Shown here piece after piece: positions 8,010 to 12,676 of a stretch of 33,290 nt of DNA. The translations under genes were made by a program, and so were the position numbers. Position 1 is the first letter of the stretch; the number at the start of each line of letters is the position of its first letter. Source of the stretch: a virus; IMG/VR virus record IMGVR_UViG_3300027974_000094, positions 1 through 33,290 of that record; one strand, given 5' to 3'. The notes below the pieces were generated by a model, which saw nothing but the letters and a program-made list of their open reading frames with translations, was not told where the DNA came from and ran no database searches.

Positions 8010-8718
8010 GATATTCGCCGTTATTTTTAGCCAGATGCAGAAGCTTTGGTTCAAATTCACAATACTGACCAAATACTTCAGGGAAAGCATACTGGGGATG
8101 AAGGGTATTTACATCACTTCGGTTTTGAGCAAAAAATTTATTAAGATGACTTTCGTCATGCCACTGAGCAATCACATTATTTTCCAGATCTTTATTAACT
8201 CTATCTTCCAGCTCAGTAATCATTTCTAAAACCTTAGGAACCTTTCCACCCCACAAACATCCTTGATAGTATACTGAGATATCATCTCCAGTTTCAATTC
8301 CTGCCAAGGATAGTGGATTTACATCAAATGCTCCTGGGGGATTATCATGTGGTGGCATCTTTAAGAAGTGGCATGGATGATGCACTCCGAAATATGAAAA
8401 TTGTTTATCGAAAAAATCTTTACTATAAACTTTAGAGACTGGCATTAAATCTGCATCTAAAAATACAAACCAATCTGCCTGTTCAATTTCGTCTTTAGCT
8501 TTTTGAAGAATTTCAAATCTCTTAAGAGTGATATATGGCCACTCAAGATGTTCTTGCTTGTAGGATTTAATGTCTTCCGGAAAATCTCCCTCACCATCAG
8601 TAAAAACTAAAAAAGTCTTTTCACAATCCGGTAAAAAGTTTTCCTTGACCCGCTCATACCACGAAGGTAAAAAATTTAAGTATTTTCCAGTTCCGATAAA
8701 ACTAATTGCGACTTTCAT
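8002..8718 (-). CDS. glycosyltransferase family 6 (ABO/alpha-1,3-Gal(NAc)T-like)
   Basis: The 238-residue product aligns by eye with the histo-blood-group A/B transferase family. It has FLVFTDGE near residue 37, YITLKRFEIL at 62-71, the metal-binding DAD at 88-90 (WFVFLDADLMPV), YYQGCLWGG at 150-158 where the family has the acceptor-binding LGGFFGG-like loop, and QWHDESHLNKFF at 185-196, a hallmark of GT6. Members move Gal or GalNAc in alpha-1,3 linkage onto galactose-containing acceptors. GT6 genes have been reported from a few bacteria and from a cyanophage. The presence of DXD rather than the NXN of most bacterial members is notable. The ATG at 8718 forms a TAATG junction with the fucosyltransferase gene directly upstream. 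Confidence 0.88.
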   Translation of the reverse strand: MKVAISFIGTGKYLNFLPSWYERVKENFLPDCEKTFLVFTDGEGDFPEDIKSYKQEHLEWPYITLKRFEILQKAKDEIEQADWFVFLDADLMPVSKVYSKDFFDKQFSYFGVHHPCHFLKMPPHDNPPGAFDVNPLSLAGIETGDDISVYYQGCLWGGKVPKVLEMITELEDRVNKDLENNVIAQWHDESHLNKFFAQNRSDVNTLHPQYAFPEVFGQYCEFEPKLLHLAKNNGEYHV

Positions 8719-9521
8719 TAAATAATCTCCCAAGTTTCAGGTAATAAATCTGTAGTATCTAGGTGTGCAAGATTCGTGCCTCTAAACCAATCAGAAGGTG
8801 CGACTACCCGGTTATCTTCTGCTAACCAAGCTCCCCACCAGCTAAAGGAACTATTGGCAATAATATGATCTTCACATAATGTCATCAGACAAAGATCTGC
8901 ATAATTAGTCTGACCTTCGGACACATAGAATCTATCAGATTCAAATATTTTTTGATTCTTACACCATTCCGTATCATCTGAAAAAATTAGTACATTCCGC
9001 TTGGAATCAAATTGTTTCAGAGCCTCTTCATAATATTCAAAACCCAATGTTGTATGATTAGGGTTGGTTACATAATCAGTTCTCCTAACGTGTAGGGAAA
9101 TTGGACTTTCAATTGAACAAATTGCATCTATACATGGATCCAAAATATCGTTGTTAAAGGAAAAATCCTTCCTTAAATCAGATTTAACATTTTTAAAGTA
9201 TTTTTCAGATTGAAAGTATCCCAAAAGAGATACCCAATCAGGACACTCATCAAATAAGTTTTTATCGAAGTTAAATCCAGACTCATTGATCGTTGGTCGA
9301 TCAAAATCAATATACTGAACGTTTAGATTATTAATCGTATCAAGTTTAAATGGAACAAACAATTGATGCTCTTTCCACTCATCTACTACGCCTTGATATT
9401 TTGATGGAGGTATGCAGTAATCGTATCCACGATTTTTAGCAATTCCCTTCAATGCTGCATACTGAAACATTTGATTTGCCAATCGTTCTCGCCGTTTGCC
9501 GAGATAATTAATTCCGATCAT
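8718..9521 (-). CDS. alpha-1,2-fucosyltransferase-like protein (GT11)
   Basis: This 267-residue protein carries the GT11 signatures. They are RLANQMFQYAALKGIA near the N-terminus, SLHVRRTDYV at 142-151 (family HxRRxDY, binds GDP-fucose), VLIFSDD at 177-183, and IANSSFSWWGAWL at 221-233. GT11 enzymes add fucose to galactose in alpha-1,2 linkage, using GDP-fucose. No GDP-fucose synthesis genes are in the window, so the donor would come from the host or another phage locus. It is the first gene of the ten-gene sugar cassette and lies directly behind a consensus promoter at 9544-9572. The adjacent GT6 gene would act on the product this enzyme makes if the ABO logic holds. Confidence 0.9.
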   Translation of the reverse strand: MIGINYLGKRRERLANQMFQYAALKGIAKNRGYDYCIPPSKYQGVVDEWKEHQLFVPFKLDTINNLNVQYIDFDRPTINESGFNFDKNLFDECPDWVSLLGYFQSEKYFKNVKSDLRKDFSFNNDILDPCIDAICSIESPISLHVRRTDYVTNPNHTTLGFEYYEEALKQFDSKRNVLIFSDDTEWCKNQKIFESDRFYVSEGQTNYADLCLMTLCEDHIIANSSFSWWGAWLAEDNRVVAPSDWFRGTNLAHLDTTDLLPETWEII

Positions 9522-9543
9522 ATGACATAATAATTACTTGATA

Positions 9544-9572
9544 AGTATACTAAAAAAGGAGGCTGTTGTCAA
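9544..9572 (-). promoter_or_regulatory. sigma-70-like promoter of the sugar cassette
   Basis: The minus strand reads TTGACA (9572-9567), a 17-bp spacer and TATACT (9549-9544), about 23 bases before the fucosyltransferase ATG. The -35 hexamer is exact. It lies in the loop of the hairpin at 9552-9579, so promoter and terminator are interleaved. Use by host RNA polymerase early in infection is inferred. Confidence 0.8.
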
Positions 9573-9579
9573 CCCCCTT
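9552..9579 (-). terminator. Rho-independent terminator at the end of the tRNA region
   Basis: Read on the minus strand, AAGGGGG, a 10-base loop and CCTCCTT form a 7-bp stem (one G-T pair) followed by a T run. It separates the tRNA cluster from the sugar cassette. The loop contains the TTGACA of the downstream promoter. Confidence 0.7.
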
Positions 9580-9777
9580 AAAAAATTCAGGCTCGCCACT
9601 TGCCCTTTGACTGGAGGCAAGAAACCAGGCGGAGAAAGAATTCCCCATCCGCACCAATTGCTTTTGAGAAAAGCAATAAAACAATAGGGTCATATTTGAC
9701 TCCACCAGTGCTGTTATAGTCCATCCGTGACTTCGAGGGGGTCCCGACCAGTGCTTTTAAAGTCTCTCCGTGACTAG
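9580..9777 (-). other. structured non-coding trailer downstream of the tRNA cluster
   Basis: No credible gene was found here. The stretch contains a perfect 9-bp hairpin with a 3-base loop (9657-9677), a weaker hairpin around 9602-9624, and two copies of a 29-base imperfect repeat (9704-9732 and 9747-9775). A longer open frame covering it also runs through a tRNA and is not convincing. It may be the 3' trailer of the tRNA transcript or a small RNA. Confidence 0.5.
9704..9775. repeat. two 29-base imperfect direct repeats
   Basis: Copies at 9704-9732 and 9747-9775 start with ACCAGTGCT and end with TCCGTGACT; about 25 of 29 positions agree and the period is 43 bases. On the minus strand each copy can form a small AGTC...GACT hairpin. 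They lie just after the 3' end of the CAT tRNA and may be remnants of lost tRNA flanks. Confidence 0.7.
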
Positions 9778-9850
9778 TGCTCCTTGTCGGGATCGAACCG
9801 ACCTTAGTCGAATTATGAGTTCGGTGCTTTCGCCAGAGAGCTAAAGGAGC
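9778..9850 (-). tRNA. tRNA with CAT anticodon (Met, or Ile if the C is modified)
   Basis: A 73-base cloverleaf on the minus strand: acceptor GCTCCTT/AAGGAGC, discriminator A, T arm GTCGG-TTCGATC-CCGAC, and anticodon loop CTCATAA. The D stem and the outer pair of the anticodon stem each have one mismatch. CCA is not encoded. Met and lysidine-type Ile tRNAs cannot be told apart by eye. Confidence 0.85.
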
Positions 9851-9873
9851 ATTCGATATTCGCAAATAACGAA

Positions 9874-9961
9874 TACGAGTGCCTGGATTCGAACCAGGTC
9901 AAAGCCGCTAATCTGGCGGAAAGAGCCTATAAAACTCCTCTGACTACCAAGTCTCACTCGC
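9874..9961 (-). tRNA. class II tRNA of uncertain identity (anticodon loop reads TAT)
   Basis: An 88-base minus-strand structure with acceptor GCGAGTG/CACTCGT, discriminator A, T arm CCTGG-TTCGAAT-CCAGG, and a long variable arm with a CCGC/GCGG stem as in Leu, Ser or bacterial Tyr tRNAs. The best anticodon stem (GGAGT/GCTCT) leaves loop TTTATAG, which reads TAT (Ile). That is odd for a class II tRNA. The D arm is short. CCA is not encoded. It is a tRNA by shape; the isotype is unresolved. Confidence 0.65.
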
Positions 9962-9967
9962 AAAAGA

Positions 9968-10129
9968 TCAATCACTCAAACCTATTCGAGTAAATTCATC
10001 GTATTCCTCTGCAGGAATCATAACGACATCAAATGCACCACCTTTGATTAGTAGAGATTCTCCGTTCTCAACACGTTCAAAATACTCATCAAAATATTCT
10101 TGGAATTCGCCAATAGTAATTTCAGTCAT
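9968..10129 (-). CDS. small Phd/YefM antitoxin-like protein (53 aa)
   Basis: The gene lies between two tRNAs and ends seven bases before the class II tRNA. The product reads MTEITIGEFQEYFDEYFERV, then ENGESLLIKG, then FDVVMIPAEEYDEF. This follows the Phd/YefM N-terminal pattern: a strand, a helix with RVENGE, a strand (lliKgg), and VVMIPaEEYD. In toxin-antitoxin systems this domain binds DNA and neutralises a toxin through a C-terminal tail, which is nearly absent here. No RelE/Doc-type toxin gene is adjacent. A perfect TATAAATA lies 22 bases upstream, so expression is probably late. The family assignment is by eye; a role as orphan antitoxin or as a DNA-binding protein is inferred. Confidence 0.65.
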   Translation of the reverse strand: MTEITIGEFQEYFDEYFERVENGESLLIKGGAFDVVMIPAEEYDEFTRIGLSD

Positions 10130-10151
10130 GGAATTGTTCGAAAATTTAATT

Positions 10152-10159
10152 TATTTATA
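10152..10159 (-). promoter_or_regulatory. T4-type late promoter TATAAATA
   Basis: The minus strand has the exact late consensus octamer 22 bases before the ATG of the Phd-like gene and just after tRNA-Pro. In T4-like phages this element is read by gp55/gp33-modified RNA polymerase. Confidence 0.6.
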
Positions 10160-10178
10160 AGTTCATTAAAAAGTTTAG

Positions 10179-10250
10179 TCCGGGTGGTTGGGTTCGAACC
10201 AACGTCTTCTGCTTCCCAAAAGCAGCCGTCTACCACTGACTTACACCCGG
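10179..10250 (-). tRNA. tRNA-Pro(TGG)
   Basis: A 72-base cloverleaf: acceptor CCGGGTG/CACCCGG, discriminator A, anticodon stem CTGCT/AGCAG with loop TTTGGGA (TGG), and T loop TTCGAAC. It has its own consensus promoter about 22 bases upstream. CCA is not encoded. Confidence 0.93.
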
Positions 10251-10271
10251 TTGCTTTTCTTGTATGACAGT

Positions 10272-10300
10272 AGTATAGCCAAGATTGGAGCCACTGTCAA
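10272..10300 (-). promoter_or_regulatory. sigma-70-like promoter of tRNA-Pro
   Basis: TTGACA (10300-10295), a 17-bp spacer and TATACT (10277-10272) on the minus strand. The spacer holds a small dyad, CCAA-TC-TTGG. It lies in the gap between the 55-residue gene and tRNA-Pro. Confidence 0.85.
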
Positions 10301-10331
10301 GAGGTAGTATATAAATGCAACAAAAACATCG

Positions 10332-10499
10332 TCATTTGAAAGGCGGGATAATAGGTGGCTCATTTTCAAAAAATTCTCCAGGATCGGTTCCAGTTTCAAC
10401 AACCTTCACCGCTCTACGATAGTATGGATTGTTGGTTTTGTCAACCCTCTCCATATAGTCTTTAATCTTTTTCCAGTTTTCCCGTTGGAAGTTATTCAT
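10332..10499 (-). CDS. small hypothetical protein (55 aa)
   Basis: The product starts MNNFQRENWKKIKDYMERVD and ends with a proline-rich tail, EPPIIPPFK. The frame extends upstream into tRNA-Ser, so I chose the internal ATG at 10499, which lies 18 bases after the tRNA 3' end. It is helical and basic at the front and acidic in the middle, with no membrane segment. The function is unknown. Confidence 0.6.
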   Translation of the reverse strand: MNNFQRENWKKIKDYMERVDKTNNPYYRRAVKVVETGTDPGEFFENEPPIIPPFK

Positions 10500-10517
10500 A
10501 AGATGTGGATTAAAAGG

Positions 10518-10602
10518 CGGTGAGTGTTGGATTTGAACCAACGGTGCCTCTCGACACGGTAGTTTTCAAGACTACTGCAATAAACCGCTCTGCCAACTCA
10601 CC
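10518..10602 (-). tRNA. tRNA-Ser(TGA)
   Basis: An 85-base class II cloverleaf: acceptor GGTGAGT/ACTCACC, discriminator G (typical of Ser), anticodon stem GTAGT/ACTAC with loop CTTGAAA (TGA), long variable arm, and T loop TTCAAAT. CCA is not encoded. Confidence 0.93.
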
Positions 10603-10617
10603 ATAAAAATTCCAACA

Positions 10618-10869
10618 TCAACGAACTTCAAAGTCTAACTTACGTACTTTTCTAGCTCTTCTAGATTCTTGGAACTGTAAATCTTCCGGAGAAAATAGAG
10701 AAGTCCTTTGAGGTTCAGATTGTGGCTTTACCATAATAACTTGAGATAGATCTTCAGCAGTTATCTTACACCCAGTTATTGTCGTCATATTCGGACAACC
10801 ACATACTTGGGTTTTGGTTTGTGTTTCTAATTCGGTGTTGCAATTCTTGCATCTGACTGTTAACATCAT
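10618..10869 (-). CDS. small zinc-ribbon-like hypothetical protein
   Basis: This 83-residue protein has two cysteine pairs, CKNC at 7-10 and CGC at 23-25 followed by Cys34, as in small zinc-binding modules, and then a charged C-terminal half. It reads MMLTVRCKNCNTELETQTKT at the start; ATG at 10869 or 10866 are equally possible. Similar small Cys-rich proteins occur among cyanophage hypotheticals. It overlaps the gene at 10766-10966 by about 100 bases in another frame. The function is unknown. Confidence 0.7.
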   Translation of the reverse strand: MMLTVRCKNCNTELETQTKTQVCGCPNMTTITGCKITAEDLSQVIMVKPQSEPQRTSLFSPEDLQFQESRRARKVRKLDFEVR

Positions 10870-10966
10870 TTATCATCCGTTTAATATCATCTAACTCCTC
10901 ATATATGTCCCGGTGATAGAACCTTATGAATTTTTGAATGAGTCTGTTAAATGCTTTGTTTTTCAT
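10766..10966 (-). CDS. possible small coiled-coil protein overlapping the zinc-ribbon gene
   Basis: A 66-residue frame starting MKNKAFNRLIQKFIRFYHRD with a helical heptad-like part (IYEELDDIKRMINDVNSQM) before the overlap. Its first 97 bases would otherwise be empty. The last half runs through the zinc-ribbon gene in another frame, which is an unusually long overlap for this genome. Either it is real with a shared 3' part or it is a chance frame. A TATAAT-like element precedes it. Confidence 0.4.
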   Translation of the reverse strand: MKNKAFNRLIQKFIRFYHRDIYEELDDIKRMINDVNSQMQELQHRIRNTNQNPSMWLSEYDDNNWV

Positions 10967-10987
10967 AACGTATTATATATGCACAAA

Positions 10988-11059
10988 TGGGCGATATCGG
11001 ATTCGAACCAATGACCGTCTGCGTGTAAAGCAGCTGCGCTACCGCTGCGCCAATTGCCC
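10988..11059 (-). tRNA. tRNA-Val(TAC)
   Basis: A 72-base cloverleaf: acceptor GGGCAAT/ATCGCCC (one A-C mismatch), discriminator A, D arm GGCGCAGCGGTAGCGC, anticodon loop TTTACAC (TAC), and T loop TTCGAAT. It belongs to the run led by tRNA-Gly. CCA is not encoded. Confidence 0.9.
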
Positions 11060-11061
11060 AA

Positions 11062-11134
11062 CTCCCCCACCTGGACTCGAACCAGGAACCCCAAAGTTAA
11101 CAGCTTCGTGCTCTGCCAATTGAGCTATAGAGGA
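11062..11134 (-). tRNA. tRNA-Asn(GTT)
   Basis: A 73-base cloverleaf: acceptor TCCTCTA/TGGGGGA with two G-T pairs, discriminator G as usual for Asn, anticodon stem CGAAG/CTTTG with loop CTGTTAA (GTT), and T arm CCTGG-TTCGAGT-CCAGG. Only two bases separate it from tRNA-Val. Confidence 0.93.
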
Positions 11135-11135
11135 A

Positions 11136-11210
11136 TGGTCCTCTGTCTGGGAATCGAACCCAGTTTCCCAGTGCGTTGTCCGCCTGTCCTTACCAATAGA
11201 CTACCAGAGG
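11136..11210 (-). tRNA. degenerate tRNA-like gene with encoded CCA
   Basis: The minus strand has acceptor CCTCTGG/ACAGAGG (last pair mismatched), a good D arm (GTCT/GGAC), a perfect T arm (CTGGG-TTCGATT-CCCAG), discriminator A and an encoded CCA, the only one in the cluster. The anticodon arm is abnormal: the region around GCGGACAACGC gives a 3-bp stem with a 5-base loop, and no T at position 33 can be placed. It is probably a decayed tRNA; a non-decoding role is possible. Confidence 0.6.
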
Positions 11211-11257
11211 GAATGGTAGTCTCTTTCTAGGTTATCTACCTAGCGAGTGCCACCAAG

Positions 11258-11329
11258 AGCGAAATAGGAGATTCGAACTCCTGACGTTCTGCTTGGAAGG
11301 CAGACATTCTACCGCTGAATTAATTTCGC
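11258..11329 (-). tRNA. tRNA-Gly(TCC)
   Basis: A 72-base cloverleaf: perfect acceptor GCGAAAT/ATTTCGC, discriminator T, anticodon stem TCTGC/GCAGA with loop CTTCCAA (TCC), and T arm AGGAG-TTCGAAT-CTCCT. It starts 8 bases after a perfect promoter -10 element, so the leader is almost absent. It is probably the first gene of a Gly, tRNA-like, Asn, Val transcript. Confidence 0.94.
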
Positions 11330-11337
11330 ATGAGACA

Positions 11338-11366
11338 ATTATAAGAGATAAACTCCAAATTGTCAA
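11338..11366 (-). promoter_or_regulatory. perfect sigma-70 consensus promoter of the tRNA-Gly operon
   Basis: TTGACA (11366-11361), exactly 17 bp, then TATAAT (11343-11338) on the minus strand. Both hexamers match consensus fully. Transcription should start one or two bases before tRNA-Gly. Confidence 0.92.
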
Positions 11367-11367
11367 G

Positions 11368-11441
11368 CGTCTCGGGAGGGACTCGAACCCCCGACCAACT
11401 CATTAGAAGTGAGATGCTCTATCCATCTGAGCTACCGAGAC
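11368..11441 (-). tRNA. tRNA-Arg(TCT)
   Basis: A 74-base cloverleaf: perfect acceptor GTCTCGG/CCGAGAC, discriminator G, D arm GCTC/GAGC, anticodon loop CTTCTAA (TCT), and T loop TTCGAGT. It reads AGA/AGG, codons that are rare in many cyanobacteria. It has its own promoter. CCA is not encoded. Confidence 0.94.
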
Positions 11442-11449
11442 ATGAAACA

Positions 11450-11478
11450 ATCATACCACAGATGTGGGGGGCTGTCAA
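11450..11478 (-). promoter_or_regulatory. sigma-70-like promoter of tRNA-Arg
   Basis: TTGACA (11478-11473), a 17-bp spacer and TATGAT (11455-11450) on the minus strand, 8 bases before the tRNA 5' end. The spacer contains a CCACA-TC-TGTGG dyad, and the -35 lies in the loop of the hairpin at 11464-11486. Confidence 0.87.
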
Positions 11479-11486
11479 CCCCCCAC
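11464..11486. terminator. perfect GC-rich hairpin around a promoter -35 (possible terminator or operator)
   Basis: GTGGGGGG, a 7-base loop and CCCCCCAC make a perfect 8-bp stem just after the RlpA-like gene. No T run follows on either strand, so it is not a classic terminator. The loop on the minus strand is TTGACAG, that is, the -35 hexamer of the tRNA-Arg promoter. Confidence 0.55.
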
Positions 11487-11497
11487 GGAGATCTCAA

Positions 11498-11869
11498 TTA
11501 GATTTGAGAATAACACACCCTAATCTCTCCCCTACTTGGCGATGCAATAGCTGAGAATGCACCGTAAGAAAGATCAAGATTCCTGCCAGCCACATATGGA
11601 CCACGATCATTGATTCGTATAATGACAGATTTACCATTCGATTCATTAGTTACTTGTAACCTAGTTCCAAATGGAAGATAACGATGTGCGGCAGAATTAC
11701 CATAGGCATTGAACCGTTCGCCACTGGCGGTTCGTTGACCATCGTAACCATCACCGACTCCATAGTGTGAAGCATAAGAACAGGTCGCTGCCTGAGAAGG
11801 AGTTGGGGCAAGAGCACCAAGACTCAGAGCAACGACCGAAAGGGTTTTGATTGTTTTGTTAAAAAGCAT
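11498..11869 (-). CDS. secreted RlpA-like double-psi beta-barrel protein
   Basis: With the ATG at 11869 the product has 123 residues and starts with a clear signal peptide: MLFNK, a hydrophobic core (LSVVALSLGALA), and a cleavage site near SQA/A at 27-28. The frame is open further upstream (GTG at 11965), but that would bury the signal peptide. The mature part is an RlpA domain: ASHYG, TASGERFN, AHRYLPFGTRLQV with His62, and IRINDRGPY with Asp88, the His/Asp pair of RlpA lytic transglycosylases. Cys30 and Cys119 may form a disulfide. A role in peptidoglycan remodelling in the periplasm is inferred. It has its own promoter and a leader of about 130 bases. A second RlpA-like gene lies at 28948-29301. 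Confidence 0.82.
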   Translation of the reverse strand: MLFNKTIKTLSVVALSLGALAPTPSQAATCSYASHYGVGDGYDGQRTASGERFNAYGNSAAHRYLPFGTRLQVTNESNGKSVIIRINDRGPYVAGRNLDLSYGAFSAIASPSRGEIRVCYSQI

Positions 11870-11978
11870 TAAATTTGGTAGAATTCGACATCCGTATAGA
11901 AGGGGGGTATACCAACCCTCTCGGGAGGCACCTTCCACGGCTCTAGGTGTCACGATCAAGATCACATAACGAACAAAC

Positions 11979-11994
11979 CAATTCTTAAGAATTG
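11979..11994. promoter_or_regulatory. perfect 16-bp palindrome (possible operator) just downstream of a promoter
   Basis: CAATTCTTAAGAATTG is a perfect dyad. It begins roughly 10 bases after the -10 element of the promoter at 12005-12033, in the leader of the RlpA-like gene. The location fits a repressor site; no regulator is identified. Confidence 0.45.
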
Positions 11995-12004
11995 ATTAAA
12001 TCAT

Positions 12005-12033
12005 AGTATAGCACCTATTTATCCAGGTGTCAA
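12005..12033 (-). promoter_or_regulatory. sigma-70-like promoter of the RlpA-like gene
   Basis: TTGACA (12033-12028), a 17-bp spacer and TATACT (12010-12005) on the minus strand. The -35 overlaps the TGA of the nuclease-like gene. A CACCT...AGGTG dyad spans the spacer. The start lies about 130 bases before the rlpA-like ATG. Confidence 0.85.
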
Positions 12034-12368
12034 CCCACAGATTTGAAAAGATTTATGAAGAACTCTGCGTCCAATACAACGAGAGGCTTTTTTAAATTTT
12101 TTTTCATAACCACAAGTGGCTCGTAGGGTCCACAATTTGCCTTAGCCTGCTCATAGGCTTCCCACACATTTAGCTTTTCAACATTCTTACACTCAAGGGA
12201 AAATGGAAATTTTTCTCTGGCAGCTCTAGCCATAATTAGATCTTCCCCACCAGCACCCATTGAGCGGGATTCAATGTCTTCTGGGTGTATTTCCAACTGC
12301 TCTATAAGCTGGTCTCTAACCCACTTCTGCAGGTTTCTTCCTTTAGCCTTAGCCGAACTAGGTTTCAT
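12030..12368 (-). CDS. PD-(D/E)XK nuclease-like protein
   Basis: The 112-residue product shows a compact restriction-fold pattern: an N-terminal basic helix (SAKAKGRNLQKWVRDQL), then GGEDLIM with Asp43, then FSLECKN with Glu59-x-Lys61, and a late VVMKKNLKKPLVVL strand pair. This order (Asp, then ExK after about 15 residues) fits Holliday-junction-resolvase or VRR-type nucleases. It might act in DNA recombination, host DNA breakdown or packaging. It overlaps the preceding gene by ATGA and its stop lies in the -35 of the next promoter. The fold is inferred from motifs. Confidence 0.65.
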   Translation of the reverse strand: MKPSSAKAKGRNLQKWVRDQLIEQLEIHPEDIESRSMGAGGEDLIMARAAREKFPFSLECKNVEKLNVWEAYEQAKANCGPYEPLVVMKKNLKKPLVVLDAEFFINLFKSVG

Positions 12369-12676
12369 TCTCTTTTCCAGGGTGCTGATATACTTATATC
12401 ATCAAGACCATCAACCTCAGAAGGTTTTACCGTAATAATTGGTTGAGGATCTTCAGCCTCCCACTGTTCTACTATTTTCTTAGCTTGCTCATCTACACTT
12501 ATAAGTTCCCGCTGAACCTTATACTCGATTACAAATTCCTTTAACCACACAACAAATATAGATAGCAAAAATGAGATGGGTGGCTTTTGTGAAGCCGCCC
12601 ATCCCTCAAGTTTCTGTAACCAAGTTTCCTTTTCAGGATCCAAAACAATTCTAAATTTAGTCTGTATATCCATCAT
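12365..12676 (-). CDS. hypothetical protein (103 aa)
   Basis: The product starts MMDIQTKFRIVLDPEKETWL. It has a hydrophobic stretch (ISFLLSIFVVWLKEFVI, about residues 34-50) that could be a membrane helix or a buried helix, then an acidic C-terminal half ending in SAPWKRE. The tandem ATGs at 12676 and 12673 lie inside the end of the 50-residue gene upstream, a 20-base overlap. It is co-transcribed with nrdA/nrdB. The function is unknown. Confidence 0.7.
   Translation of the reverse strand: MMDIQTKFRIVLDPEKETWLQKLEGWAASQKPPISFLLSIFVVWLKEFVIEYKVQRELISVDEQAKKIVEQWEAEDPQPIITVKPSEVDGLDDISISAPWKRE

Noticed and set aside
9587-9865. 92-residue minus-strand open frame at the end of the tRNA cluster
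   Set aside because: It runs through the CAT tRNA and the repeat region; the protein has no coding-like features and reads tRNA sequence.
10938-11554. plus-strand open frames with RYRIRTNDRLRVKQ and GGTRTPDQLIRSE type peptides
   Set aside because: These are the well-known antisense translations of tRNA T-arms and anticodon arms and are not genes.
11870-11965. N-terminal extension of the secreted RlpA-like protein
   Set aside because: It starts at GTG without a ribosome-binding site and would place 32 residues before a clear signal peptide.
12011-12027. GATAAATA in the spacer at about 12013-12020 as a late promoter
   Set aside because: The first base departs from TATAAATA and the element sits inside a better sigma-70-like promoter.
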